A DNA stretch of 20,443 nucleotides from CBCXVS01 sp965178525 (GTDB lineage: Bacteria; Tectomicrobia; Entotheonellia; Entotheonellales; Entotheonellaceae), in contig CBCXVS010000123.1 in assembly GCA_965178525.1 (NCBI GenBank), forward strand, positions 1 through 20,443, given 5' to 3'. The notes under the pieces were generated by a model, which saw nothing but the letters and a program-made list of their open reading frames with translations, made no database searches and was not told the origin of the DNA. Position 1 is the first letter of the stretch; each line of letters begins with the position of its first letter. The position numbers and the translations under genes were made by a program. Of this stretch, positions 7,210-14,973 are shown piece after piece.

Positions 7210-7922
7210 TCGCTTCCGAGCGTATCGCCTGCCTGACCGCGTTGCAGCAGCAACTCGGCTATACGTTTCAGGATGTGCAGCTTCTGGAATGTGCACTGAC
7301 GCATAAGTCCTATGCCAATGAGCAAGGGCAACCGTATCATTACGAACGCCTGGAGTTTTTGGGCGATGCCGTCGTAGAGCTGATCATCAGCACGTATCTC
7401 TACACGACGTATCCCACCGCTCGGGAGGGAGAGCTGTCGAAATTACGGGCCTCTCTTGTGAGCGCGGAGAGCTTGACCGAGTTAGCCCGGCAACTCCGCT
7501 TGGGCGAGCGGCTATTGCTTGGCCGGGGTGAGGAACGGACGGGTGGCCGTGACAAGCATTCCTTGCTCGCTGCCGCATTAGAGGCCGTGGTGGGAGCGCT
7601 ATATCTCGATAGCGGCTTCGTACAAGCACAGGAGGTCTTTCTGCGCTGTTTTGGCGCTGCCGTTGTGCAGCAGGCAACATCCGCCGAGATTCGAGATTAC
7701 AAAGGCCTTTTACAGGAGCAAACCCTCAGCCAGTTTGGCTGCATGCCGACCTATCGCGTGGTGCACGAAGAGGGGCCGGCGCATCAAAAAACGTTTCATG
7801 TGCAGTTGAGCCTGAACCGCGAATATGATTGTATCGGCACGGGGCGCAGCAAGAAAGCTGCGGAGCAACATGCCGCCCAGCAGCTGCTTGCCTTGTTACA
7901 ACAAGATAGCCCGTGTACGTGA
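7206..7922 (+). CDS. rnc: Ribonuclease III
   Basis: RNase III cleaves double-stranded RNA in rRNA maturation and mRNA decay. The 238-residue product has an N-terminal endonuclease domain with the signature ERLEFLGDAVVEL (47-59) and a C-terminal double-stranded RNA-binding domain (about 163-232, ending in the GRSKKAAEQHAAQQLL helix). It starts at GTG 7206, overlapping the fabF stop by 4 bases, with AGGAGA inside the end of fabF, so translation is probably coupled. Against E. coli RNase III, Glu47, Glu50, Asp54 and Glu126 are kept. The position of the metal-binding Asp114 reads alanine (A123 in SLLAAALEAVVG, where relatives usually have ILADAFEALIG). Whether this lowers activity or is a lineage trait cannot be told from one sequence. 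Confidence 0.94.
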   Translation: MIASERIACLTALQQQLGYTFQDVQLLECALTHKSYANEQGQPYHYERLEFLGDAVVELIISTYLYTTYPTAREGELSKLRASLVSAESLTELARQLRLGERLLLGRGEERTGGRDKHSLLAAALEAVVGALYLDSGFVQAQEVFLRCFGAAVVQQATSAEIRDYKGLLQEQTLSQFGCMPTYRVVHEEGPAHQKTFHVQLSLNREYDCIGTGRSKKAAEQHAAQQLLALLQQDSPCT

Positions 7923-8098
7923 ATGCGGGAATAAAGCCTGCTCGTTGCGTCCTGCCCCGGCGTCATCTCGCCTTTGCCTGCTCATGATTTTTTGTTGGCG
8001 TGCCGGTGGTGCTGCATGACTCCGGAAGACCTGACGTTGCGCAGGCCATGCCAGGATGAAGGGACGCAAGCCGCAGTCGGGATGAGAGGGAGGATGAC

Positions 8099-9091
8099 GT
8101 GACGTCGCGAAGGCCCACGATGGAGAGTGAGCAAGAGGACCAGACGCCGGAACATACGACAGAAGGCCGCTTCTTCGGTCGCTTGCGGACTGGGCTGCAA
8201 AAAACGCGGCAGGCGTTGAAGCAAGGGCTGGATGCGGTGTTCAGCCGCACGCGAGTCGATGCGGAGACGCTTGAAGAGTTGGAAGAAGTTCTGATCATGG
8301 CGGATCTCGGCGTGCCCACCACGCAGAAAGTGCTGCAAGAAGTCGATCAGCTCGTGAAGCAAAAGGCGTTTGAGTCAAGCGGCGAAGGCTTACGCGATGG
8401 AGTGGTCGCGACGGTGCGAGACATGCTACTAGCTGCGGCGCCCCCCGCTGCCCCGTCCGAGGAGACCGCTCTGCCTCGTCCGTGGGTCCTCATGCTCGTC
8501 GGGGTCAACGGCGTGGGGAAAACGACGACCTTGGGCAAATTAGCCTACCAAATGCGGGAAGATGGGGCGAGGCCGCTGCTCGCCGCAGCCGATACGTTTC
8601 GGGCCGCAGCGATTGAGCAGGCCGAGATTTGGGCGCACCGTGCCGGGGTGGACATCATAAAGGGGCAAGCCCATGGGGATGCGGCAGCCGTGGCGTACGA
8701 TGCGGTGCAGGCGGCGCAGGCCCGCCAGGCGGATAGCGTCCTGATTGACACGGCCGGGCGTTTGCACACCAAATCCCATCTGATGGACGAACTCAAAAAA
8801 ATGCAGCGGGTGCTGCATCGCGCTTTGCCTGGCGCTCCCCATGATATTTGGTTGGCGCTCGATGCCACGACCGGCCAGAACGCGATTGTACAAGTGCAGC
8901 AATTTCACGAAAGTCTTGGCCTCACCGGCTTGATCTTGACCAAATTGGATAGTACGGCCAAAGGTGGGATTGTGGTCAATATAGCGGATCAATTTCAGCT
9001 GCCTATCCGTTATATCGGCATCGGCGAGGGGGTCGAGGATCTCCGCCCCTTCGATGCCGCCGAGTTTGCCGCAGCTTTGTTGGAGCCGTAA
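8099..9091 (+). CDS. ftsY: Signal recognition particle receptor FtsY
   Basis: FtsY is the SRP-type GTPase that docks ribosome-SRP complexes at the inner membrane so that membrane proteins insert during translation. The 330-residue protein has a short charged N-terminal region, a helical N domain (about 33-110) and the G domain. In the G domain are G1 GVNGVGKTTT (135-144), DTFRAAA (165-171), DTAGR (217-221), TKLD (281-284) and the closing GIGE. It lacks the long acidic A domain of E. coli FtsY. The start is GTG 8099 with GGGAGG (8088-8093). A later in-frame ATG at 8120 lacks a good ribosome site. A 176-base gap from rnc holds nothing I can identify; in Firmicutes smc sits there. prfB follows closely. 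Confidence 0.95.
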   Translation: MTSRRPTMESEQEDQTPEHTTEGRFFGRLRTGLQKTRQALKQGLDAVFSRTRVDAETLEELEEVLIMADLGVPTTQKVLQEVDQLVKQKAFESSGEGLRDGVVATVRDMLLAAAPPAAPSEETALPRPWVLMLVGVNGVGKTTTLGKLAYQMREDGARPLLAAADTFRAAAIEQAEIWAHRAGVDIIKGQAHGDAAAVAYDAVQAAQARQADSVLIDTAGRLHTKSHLMDELKKMQRVLHRALPGAPHDIWLALDATTGQNAIVQVQQFHESLGLTGLILTKLDSTAKGGIVVNIADQFQLPIRYIGIGEGVEDLRPFDAAEFAAALLEP

Positions 9092-9105
9092 CGAAGGGAA
9101 TGATG

Positions 9106-10216
9106 ATGACAAGTGAGGAGTTGAAACAACAAGTGATGGACCTTCGCGAGCGCTTGACCGCGCTCCGAGGTCATCTTTGAGCTGACAAAGGCGGAGGGCG
9201 AGATTGCCAAGCTGGATGTGCAAGTGTCCCGCAGCGATTTTTGGGACCATGTGGACGAAGCGCAAGAGGTGTTGAAGCGCCGCGCGCAGTTACAAGTCCC
9301 GTTGGATCGGTGGCACAAATTGGCGACGCAGGTGCAGGACGCCGGGAGTCTCCACGAGTTGGCGGAAGAGGAAGCGGATGCCGAAGTCCTGCAGGAGGTG
9401 GTGACGGAAGTTTGTAAGTTGACGGTGGAGGTCGACCATTTCGAACTCGAGTCGATGCTGAGTGGGGACATGGACGACTCCAATGCGATCGCGCAGATCC
9501 ATCCCGGCGCTGGCGGGACGGAATCGCAGGACTGGGCCGAGATGCTCATGCGTATGTATGTCCGTTGGGCGGAAACGCATGGGTATCGCTATGACGTTTT
9601 GGACGTGCAACCTGGCGAAGAGGCAGGTATGAAAAGCGCCACGTTGCGAATCACGGGGCCGTATGCCTATGGCTATCTCAAAGCCGAAATGGGTGTGCAT
9701 CGGCTCGTGCGCATTTCGCCCTTTGATGCGGCGAAACGGCGCCATACCTCCTTTGCGGCGATGTTGGTCTCGCCGGAAATCGATGCCTCCGTGAAGGTCG
9801 AAATCGACGAAACGCGTCTTCGCGTTGATACGTACCGCTCCAGTGGCGCCGGGGGACAGCACGTCAACGTCACGGATTCGGCCATTCGGCTCACCTATCA
9901 AGTGGATGACGAGACCCGGATCGTGGTGCAGTGTCAGAATGAACGGTCGCAGCATAAAAACCGCGCCAGTGCCATGAGCGTCTTGCGCTCGCGTCTCTAT
10001 GCCCTCGAGCAGCAACGGCAACGGGAGCGCATGGCGGAGCTGCAGGGCGAGAAAAAAGAGATTGCGTGGGGCAACCAAATCCGTTCGTACACGTTGGCGC
10101 CCTATCAACTTGTCAAAGATCATCGGACCGGCGTTGAAGTCGGCCATGTCGAAGCGGTCTTTGACGGGGCGTTAGACGTGTTTATCAAAGAATATTTGCT
10201 CTCACAACGCCGCTAG
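9106..10216 (+). CDS. prfB: Peptide chain release factor 2, by programmed +1 frameshift
   Basis: RF2 ends translation at UGA and UAA. The gene is read in two frames: ATG 9106 through CTT 9175-9177 (24 codons), then a slip past T9178 to resume at GAG 9179 and run to TAG at 10216, giving 369 residues (365 in E. coli). Codon-recognition tripeptide SPF falls at 204-206 and the hydrolysis motif GGQ at 249-251, almost the same as E. coli. The N-terminal LRGHLE matches E. coli LRGYLD across the shift. Three tandem ATGs (9100, 9103, 9106) are possible; 9106 is best spaced from AAGGG (9094-9098). The gene's own stop is TAG, which RF2 does not read. It starts 14 bases after ftsY, so the two are probably co-transcribed. 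Confidence 0.95.
9167..9180 (+). promoter_or_regulatory. prfB autoregulatory frameshift site
   Basis: The sequence GAGGT (9167-9171), CAT, CTT (9175-9177), TGA (9178-9180) is the RF2 frameshift device. An internal Shine-Dalgarno-like GAGGT pairs with the 16S rRNA end and sits exactly 3 bases before the slippery CTT, as the AGGGGG element does in E. coli. When RF2 is scarce the ribosome slips +1 at CTT T and bypasses the TGA. The base after TGA is G, not the usual C. Confidence 0.92.
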
Positions 10217-10321
10217 TACAGGCTGGCAGAAGTGCGCTACCGCTTGAAGCGTCTTAAGCGTGACCCCTTGAGTTCGGTCAACCGATGAACCCTTAGTCCG
10301 TCCGCCGTACTAGAGGCTCCA

Positions 10322-11620
10322 ATGTACGAATTGGCCGTGAGCCTGCGCTACCTCAAATCTCGCCGCCGTCAAACGTTTATTTCGCTCATTACCGTGATTT
10401 CGGTTGGCGGCGTGGCGGTTGGCGTCATGGTATTGATTGTCGTTCTGGCGGTCATGAGTGGGTTCGAACAGAGTTTAAAGGACAAAATCCTCGGCATTAA
10501 TTCGCACATTTGGATTATGCCGCAATTGTCGCCGTATATTGAGGGCTATCAGGAGGTCGTCGAGCAAGTCAGTGCCTTGCCGCATGTCACGCTTGCGGCG
10601 CCCTTTATCACACATGAAGTCATGCTCATGGCCGACGGACGCGTCTCGGGAACGTTTTTACGCGGGATCGATGTCTCCCGCCCGGAATTGTTGGCCGATC
10701 TGCAAGGTTATTTTAAAGACAAAGATGACGAGGAAGATGTAGATCTACGGGCGCTGCTGACGGCCGAGGACTTTACGTCCGCGCCAGATGGCGCGGCGCC
10801 GGCGCCGCGCGGCATGATCCTGGGCGAGCAACTGGCGCGCACGCTGCTCGTTTTTCCGGGCCAGCGCCTCCTGGCCAATGCGCCTCTCGGGGTGCTGACG
10901 CCCGCAGGGATTATTCCCAACGTGCGCCCCTTTACCGTGACCAGCACCTTCAGCACCGGGATGCGGGAGTACGATAACACCCTGGCCTTGATTGCGCTCG
11001 ACCAGGCACAGGCGTTTTTCGATATGGGAAACCGCGTCACGGGTATTGAGGTAAAGGTTGATGATATCTATCGCGTTCCTGAGGTGGCGACGGCGATTCG
11101 GACCCTGCTCGGTCCCGCCTTCTGGACGCGTGATTGGATGGAGATGAATCGCTCCTTGTTTGCCGCACTGCAGCAGGAAAAAGTGCTCATGTTTATTATT
11201 CTGGTGCTGATTATCCTGGTGGCGGCGTTCAATATCATCAGCACGCTCGTCATGATGGCGATGGAGAAACAGGCCGATATCGCCATTCTTCGGGCCATGG
11301 GCGCCCGCCGCGCCAGCATCCGCAAGATTTTTGTGATCGAAGGCCTGATCATTGGCAGCCTCGGGACGTTGAGTGGCAGCCTCGCGGGCCTGGTCTTTAC
11401 CTGGAATATCCAAGCCATTGCGGCGTGGGTGGGGTGGCTCCTAGGGATTCGTTTTTTTCCCCCGGACGTATATTTTCTCGATGAGCTGCCGGCCCATATT
11501 CGTCCGCTGGAGATCGGGATCATCGTGGGCACGGCGGTGTGCATCAGTTTTTTGGCGACATTATATCCGGCATGGAACGCCTCCAGACTTGACCCGGTTG
11601 TGGCTTTGCGATATGAATAG
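10322..11620 (+). CDS. lolC: LolC/LolE-family lipoprotein-releasing ABC transporter permease
   Basis: This inner-membrane permease extracts mature lipoproteins from the inner membrane and hands them to the periplasmic carrier LolA. The 432-residue protein has one N-terminal membrane helix (about 22-46), a large periplasmic MacB-PCD domain, then three helices (about 287-312, 336-362, 396-418). The cytoplasmic block MEKQADIAILRAMGA and the C-terminus ASRLDPVVALRYE are typical of the family. Only one such permease gene is present beside lolD, so it may act as a homodimer (LolF type) rather than a LolC-LolE pair; the exact name is therefore uncertain. AGAGG lies 5 bases before the ATG at 10322. 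The 105-base gap after prfB holds only short imperfect palindromes; lysS, found near these genes in many bacteria, is absent. Confidence 0.92.
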   Translation: MYELAVSLRYLKSRRRQTFISLITVISVGGVAVGVMVLIVVLAVMSGFEQSLKDKILGINSHIWIMPQLSPYIEGYQEVVEQVSALPHVTLAAPFITHEVMLMADGRVSGTFLRGIDVSRPELLADLQGYFKDKDDEEDVDLRALLTAEDFTSAPDGAAPAPRGMILGEQLARTLLVFPGQRLLANAPLGVLTPAGIIPNVRPFTVTSTFSTGMREYDNTLALIALDQAQAFFDMGNRVTGIEVKVDDIYRVPEVATAIRTLLGPAFWTRDWMEMNRSLFAALQQEKVLMFIILVLIILVAAFNIISTLVMMAMEKQADIAILRAMGARRASIRKIFVIEGLIIGSLGTLSGSLAGLVFTWNIQAIAAWVGWLLGIRFFPPDVYFLDELPAHIRPLEIGIIVGTAVCISFLATLYPAWNASRLDPVVALRYE

Positions 11621-11663
11621 TTCATGCTATGATTAGGGGAAGCAGAGGGCTGGCTCGACGTTA

Positions 11664-12335
11664 ATGCTGATCCATGTTCATAATGTGTACAAACACTATA
11701 CGCGCCGACAGACCCGGATTGAGGTCTTGCGAGGGGTGCACATGGAGTTCGCAGCCGGAGAGATGGTGGCGATCGTGGGCCCATCCGGCGCGGGTAAAAG
11801 TACCCTGCTGCATCTCTTAGGAGGGCTTGATCGCCCGAGTGCCGGGACGATCCATTACGATCGCGTTGCGCTACCCCAACTCCGGGATGAGCAGCTAGCC
11901 GATTTTCGGAATCAGCACATTGGTTTTGTGTTTCAATTCCATCACTTGTTGCCTGAATTTTCTGCGTTGGAAAATGCGATGATGCCTGCTCTCATTCAAC
12001 GCCGTGCCAAGCACGAGGCCAGACAAGAGGCGCAATACCTCTTGCAGAGCGTCGGCTTGGGTGATAGGCTGCATCATCGACCCGGTGAACTTTCCGGGGG
12101 GGAGCAGCAGCGGGTCGCAGTTGCACGGGCCCTTGTTAACACACCGGCTGTCGTGTTGGCGGACGAGCCGACCGGCAATCTGGACCGAACGACGAGCCAA
12201 TCCCTACAGCAATTGCTCCGCCAACTCAACGAAGAACGCGGACAAACGTTTGTCATCGTGACACACGATCGCGAGTTTGCGGCGCAGATGGACCGTGCCA
12301 TCTCCCTTGTAGACGGGAAGGTCAGCGCAGTCTGA
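11664..12335 (+). CDS. lolD: Lipoprotein-releasing system ATP-binding protein LolD
   Basis: LolD powers lipoprotein release by the adjacent LolC/E permease. The 223-residue ABC ATPase shows Walker A GPSGAGKS (39-46), Q-loop Gln91 in FQFHHLLPEF, signature LSGGEQQR (143-150), Walker B VVLADEP with Glu168, and switch His201 in VTHD. The FHHLLPEFSALEN stretch is characteristic of LolD within the MacB-like ATPases. It begins 43 bases after the permease stop with only a weak, distant AGAGG, so expression may depend on coupling. Its TGA stop overlaps the Shine-Dalgarno of clpC. The gene pair order permease-ATPase supports the assignment. Confidence 0.94.
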   Translation: MLIHVHNVYKHYTRRQTRIEVLRGVHMEFAAGEMVAIVGPSGAGKSTLLHLLGGLDRPSAGTIHYDRVALPQLRDEQLADFRNQHIGFVFQFHHLLPEFSALENAMMPALIQRRAKHEARQEAQYLLQSVGLGDRLHHRPGELSGGEQQRVAVARALVNTPAVVLADEPTGNLDRTTSQSLQQLLRQLNEERGQTFVIVTHDREFAAQMDRAISLVDGKVSAV

Positions 12336-12349
12336 GGAGGATGTGAATC

Positions 12350-14824
12350 ATGTTCAAACGCTTTACGGAACGGGCCAGACGAGTCATCATTCTTGCCAGG
12401 GAAGAGGCGGAACGGCACCATCATGAATATCTGGGCACAGAGCACATCCTGCTCGGTATGTTGAAAGATGGGGGCGGTATTGCCATTACAGTCCTGCAAA
12501 AAGCGGGTTTGAGTATCGACCAGATTCGCCTTGAGGTGGAACGGCATCTGCCGTGCAATGCCAATTCGCTGATCGTGGGCGAAATCCCGTTTACGCCCAA
12601 AGCCAAAAAGGTGCTGGAGTACGCGGTCGAAGAAGCCCGGTTGATGGGCCATAACTATATTGGCACGGAGCATCTCCTGCTGGGCCTGTTAAAGGAAAAG
12701 GAAGGGATTGCCGCCAAGGTCTTGAATACGCTTGGTATTCGGCTGGTGGAGACCCGCGAGAAAATCCTCAACCTGTTGCAAGAACCCGCGACCAAGACGA
12801 AGGAAAAGAGCAAAACCCCGGCCCTCGATGAGTTCGGACGGGATCTCACCGAGTTGGCCCAGGCCGGGAAGCTGGATCCGGTGATCGGCCGTGAGGGTGA
12901 GATTGAACGGGTGGTGCAGATTCTGTGTCGGCGCACCAAAAATAATCCCGTACTCATTGGCGAGCCGGGTGTCGGCAAGACGGCCATTGTCGAGGGCCTG
13001 GCGCAGCGCATCATGAATAAAGAAGTCCCGCAGCTGCTCTTCGATCGGCGTGTGGTGGCGCTCGACCTGGGTGCTCTCGTGGCCGGGACCAAGTATCGCG
13101 GTCAGTTCGAAGCCCGCATGAAGGCCATCATGAAGGAAATCGTGCAGGCGGAGAATATTGTGATCTTCATTGATGAGCTGCACACGCTCGTGGGGGCCGG
13201 AGCGGCTGAGGGGTCGGTGGATGCCTCCAACATGCTTAAGCCGGCGCTGTCGCGTGGTGAAATTCAGTGTATCGGCGCCACGACCCTGGACGAGTACCGC
13301 AAGTATATCGAAAAGAATGGCGCCTTGGAACGCCGGTTCCAAAGCATCATTGTGGATCCGCCGACCATTGAGGAGAGCATCGAAATCCTCAAGGGTTTGA
13401 AGGATCGTTACGAAACCCATCACCGTTTGCGCATCCCTGATCCCTCCATCGAGCAAGCCGTGAAGCTCTCCGCGCGTTACGTCACGGATCGCTACCTCCC
13501 GGACAAGGCCATCGATGTGATGGACGAAGCGGGCGCACGCGTGCGGCTGCAACGGATCACCCCGCCACCTATGGTGCGGGAGTTGCAGCGGAAGATCAAC
13601 GATGTGGTGCGCGTCAAAAAAGACAAAATCGAGAATCAGGAGTTTGAAAAAGCGGTCGAACTCCGTGACGAGGAAGAAGACGTCCGCCGGCAGATCGATG
13701 AGCTGAAGCGCGAATGGGAAGAGAACCAGGATGCGAGCGAGCTCATCGTGACCGAAGAGGATATCGCCTACGTGGTATCGCGGATGACAGGAATTCCGCT
13801 TTCGAAAATTGAGGAAGCCGAGTCTCGTCGCTTGCTCAACATGGAAATGGAGATGCACAAGCGGGTGGTGGGACAGGAGGAGGCTCTCACCGTGGTGACC
13901 CAGGCCATCCGGCGGGCCCGTGCGGGGTTGGGCGATCCCAAACGTCCGGTGGGAACGTTTATCTTCTTGGGACCCACAGGGGTGGGGAAAACCGAGTTGG
14001 CGCGGGCGCTGGCGGAGTTTCTCTTTGGCGATGAGAGCGCCCTGATCCGGGTTGATATGTCGGAGTATATGGAGCGCTTCAATGTGTCGCGGCTCACGGG
14101 CGCCCCACCAGGGTACGTGGGTTATGATGAGGGCGGACAGCTGACCGAGCAGGTTCGGCGCAAACCCTATTCGGTGGTGCTCCTCGACGAGGTGGAAAAG
14201 GCGCATCCGGACATTTTCCACGTCCTGTTGCAAGTCATGGATGATGGGCATCTCACCGATAGCTATGGGCGCAAAGTCGATTTCAAGAACGTTGTGCTCA
14301 TTATGACGTCGAATTTGAGTGCCCGCACGATTGAGAAAAATACCGCGATCGGTTTCCAACAGGGTGATGAAGCCAGTACGTTTGCCAAAATGAAAGCCAA
14401 TGTCCTGAATGAGCTCAAACGTACGTTCAACCCGGAATTTCTCAACCGTATCGATGAGGTGGTGATGTTCCATCCGCTCAGTATGGAACATATGGGCGAA
14501 ATTATCGATATCATGTTGGCGCGCCTCAACGAGCAAATGATCGAACAGGGGATTGAACTGGAGATTGAGGATGACGCCAAGGCCTGGCTGGCGCAGAAGG
14601 GCTATGATCCGGCATACGGAGCACGACCCTTACGGCGCGCCATTCGACGGCTGATTGAGGATCCGCTGTCCGAGGAGGTGCTCAAAGGCAAGTTTGTCGG
14701 CGGTGGGGTGGTCGAGATCAAGTTAGTCCGCGATGTTGAGGATGAGAAACTCGTGGAGAAACTCGAGTTTGTCGCCAAGCAAAAGGACGCGGTCGAAACG
14801 GTCGCCAGTCTTTCTGCCAATTGA
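12350..14824 (+). CDS. clpC: AAA+ unfoldase ClpC (Clp protease ATP-binding subunit)
   Basis: ClpC unfolds proteins and feeds them to the ClpP peptidase in the cytoplasm. The 824-residue protein has two Clp N-terminal repeats (LGTEHILLGML near 28-38 and IGTEHLLLGLL near 104-114). AAA domain 1 has Walker A GEPGVGKT (204-211) and VIFIDE (271-276); a UVR-like coiled linker (about 425-455, FEKAVELRDEEED) follows. AAA domain 2 has GPTGVGKT (541-548), VVLLDE (609-614) and the ClpP-docking loop IGF near 667-669. The UVR linker and size separate it from ClpA and ClpB. A perfect AGGAGG (12335-12340) overlaps the lolD stop, so it is the third gene of the lol unit. No mcsA or mcsB neighbours are present. 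A terminator-like hairpin follows. Confidence 0.95.
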   Translation: MFKRFTERARRVIILAREEAERHHHEYLGTEHILLGMLKDGGGIAITVLQKAGLSIDQIRLEVERHLPCNANSLIVGEIPFTPKAKKVLEYAVEEARLMGHNYIGTEHLLLGLLKEKEGIAAKVLNTLGIRLVETREKILNLLQEPATKTKEKSKTPALDEFGRDLTELAQAGKLDPVIGREGEIERVVQILCRRTKNNPVLIGEPGVGKTAIVEGLAQRIMNKEVPQLLFDRRVVALDLGALVAGTKYRGQFEARMKAIMKEIVQAENIVIFIDELHTLVGAGAAEGSVDASNMLKPALSRGEIQCIGATTLDEYRKYIEKNGALERRFQSIIVDPPTIEESIEILKGLKDRYETHHRLRIPDPSIEQAVKLSARYVTDRYLPDKAIDVMDEAGARVRLQRITPPPMVRELQRKINDVVRVKKDKIENQEFEKAVELRDEEEDVRRQIDELKREWEENQDASELIVTEEDIAYVVSRMTGIPLSKIEEAESRRLLNMEMEMHKRVVGQEEALTVVTQAIRRARAGLGDPKRPVGTFIFLGPTGVGKTELARALAEFLFGDESALIRVDMSEYMERFNVSRLTGAPPGYVGYDEGGQLTEQVRRKPYSVVLLDEVEKAHPDIFHVLLQVMDDGHLTDSYGRKVDFKNVVLIMTSNLSARTIEKNTAIGFQQGDEASTFAKMKANVLNELKRTFNPEFLNRIDEVVMFHPLSMEHMGEIIDIMLARLNEQMIEQGIELEIEDDAKAWLAQKGYDPAYGARPLRRAIRRLIEDPLSEEVLKGKFVGGGVVEIKLVRDVEDEKLVEKLEFVAKQKDAVETVASLSAN

Positions 14825-14855
14825 GCGCCCACCATATCGGTTCATGCTTTGGCTG

Positions 14856-14888
14856 AAGCCCGGTGGAGCAAGGACTCCATCGGGCTTT
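14856..14888 (+). terminator. Terminator-like hairpin between clpC and bamA
   Basis: AAGCCCGGTGGAG (14856-14868) pairs with CTCCATCGGGCTT (14875-14887) over 13 positions with a single G-U wobble and a 6-base loop, CAAGGA. The T-tract after it is poor (TTTAGTGTGTTT), so termination may be partial. It lies 31 bases after the clpC stop and implies that bamA onward has some independent expression, although I found no convincing promoter in the 85 bases before bamA. Confidence 0.75.
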
Positions 14889-14953
14889 AGTGTGTTTGGG
14901 CGACGATCCTGCCTCGATAAGGTTCACGGAGGAACCGGCGTCGCCGTCACGCT

Positions 14954-14968
14954 GGAGCAGGAAGCTCC
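14954..14968 (+). promoter_or_regulatory. bamA: Ribosome binding site of bamA inside a small hairpin loop
   Basis: GGAGC (14954-14958) and GCTCC (14964-14968) are perfect 5-base complements around AGGAA, the core of the bamA Shine-Dalgarno (AGGAAG, 14959-14964). This leaves the ribosome site in a 5-base loop 9 bases before the ATG. It supports the start at 14974. Any translational control is inference. Confidence 0.45.
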
Positions 14969-14973
14969 TATCA

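Noticed and set aside
8016..8102. A 28-residue open frame (MTPEDLTLRRPCQDEG...) ending on the ftsY GTG
   Set aside because: It has no convincing ribosome site or family resemblance, and such short frames are expected by chance.
12689..14536. A 615-codon minus-strand open frame
   Set aside because: It is the antisense shadow of clpC, caused by high G+C codon bias; the product shows no domain.
14896..14921. TTGGGC and GATAAG as a possible bamA promoter
   Set aside because: The hexamers match poorly and the spacing is 14 bases.
14863..14973. N-terminal extension of bamA from an upstream ATG
   Set aside because: It begins inside the terminator-like stem and would place 37 polar residues before the signal peptide. 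The ATG at 14974 has a proper Shine-Dalgarno.
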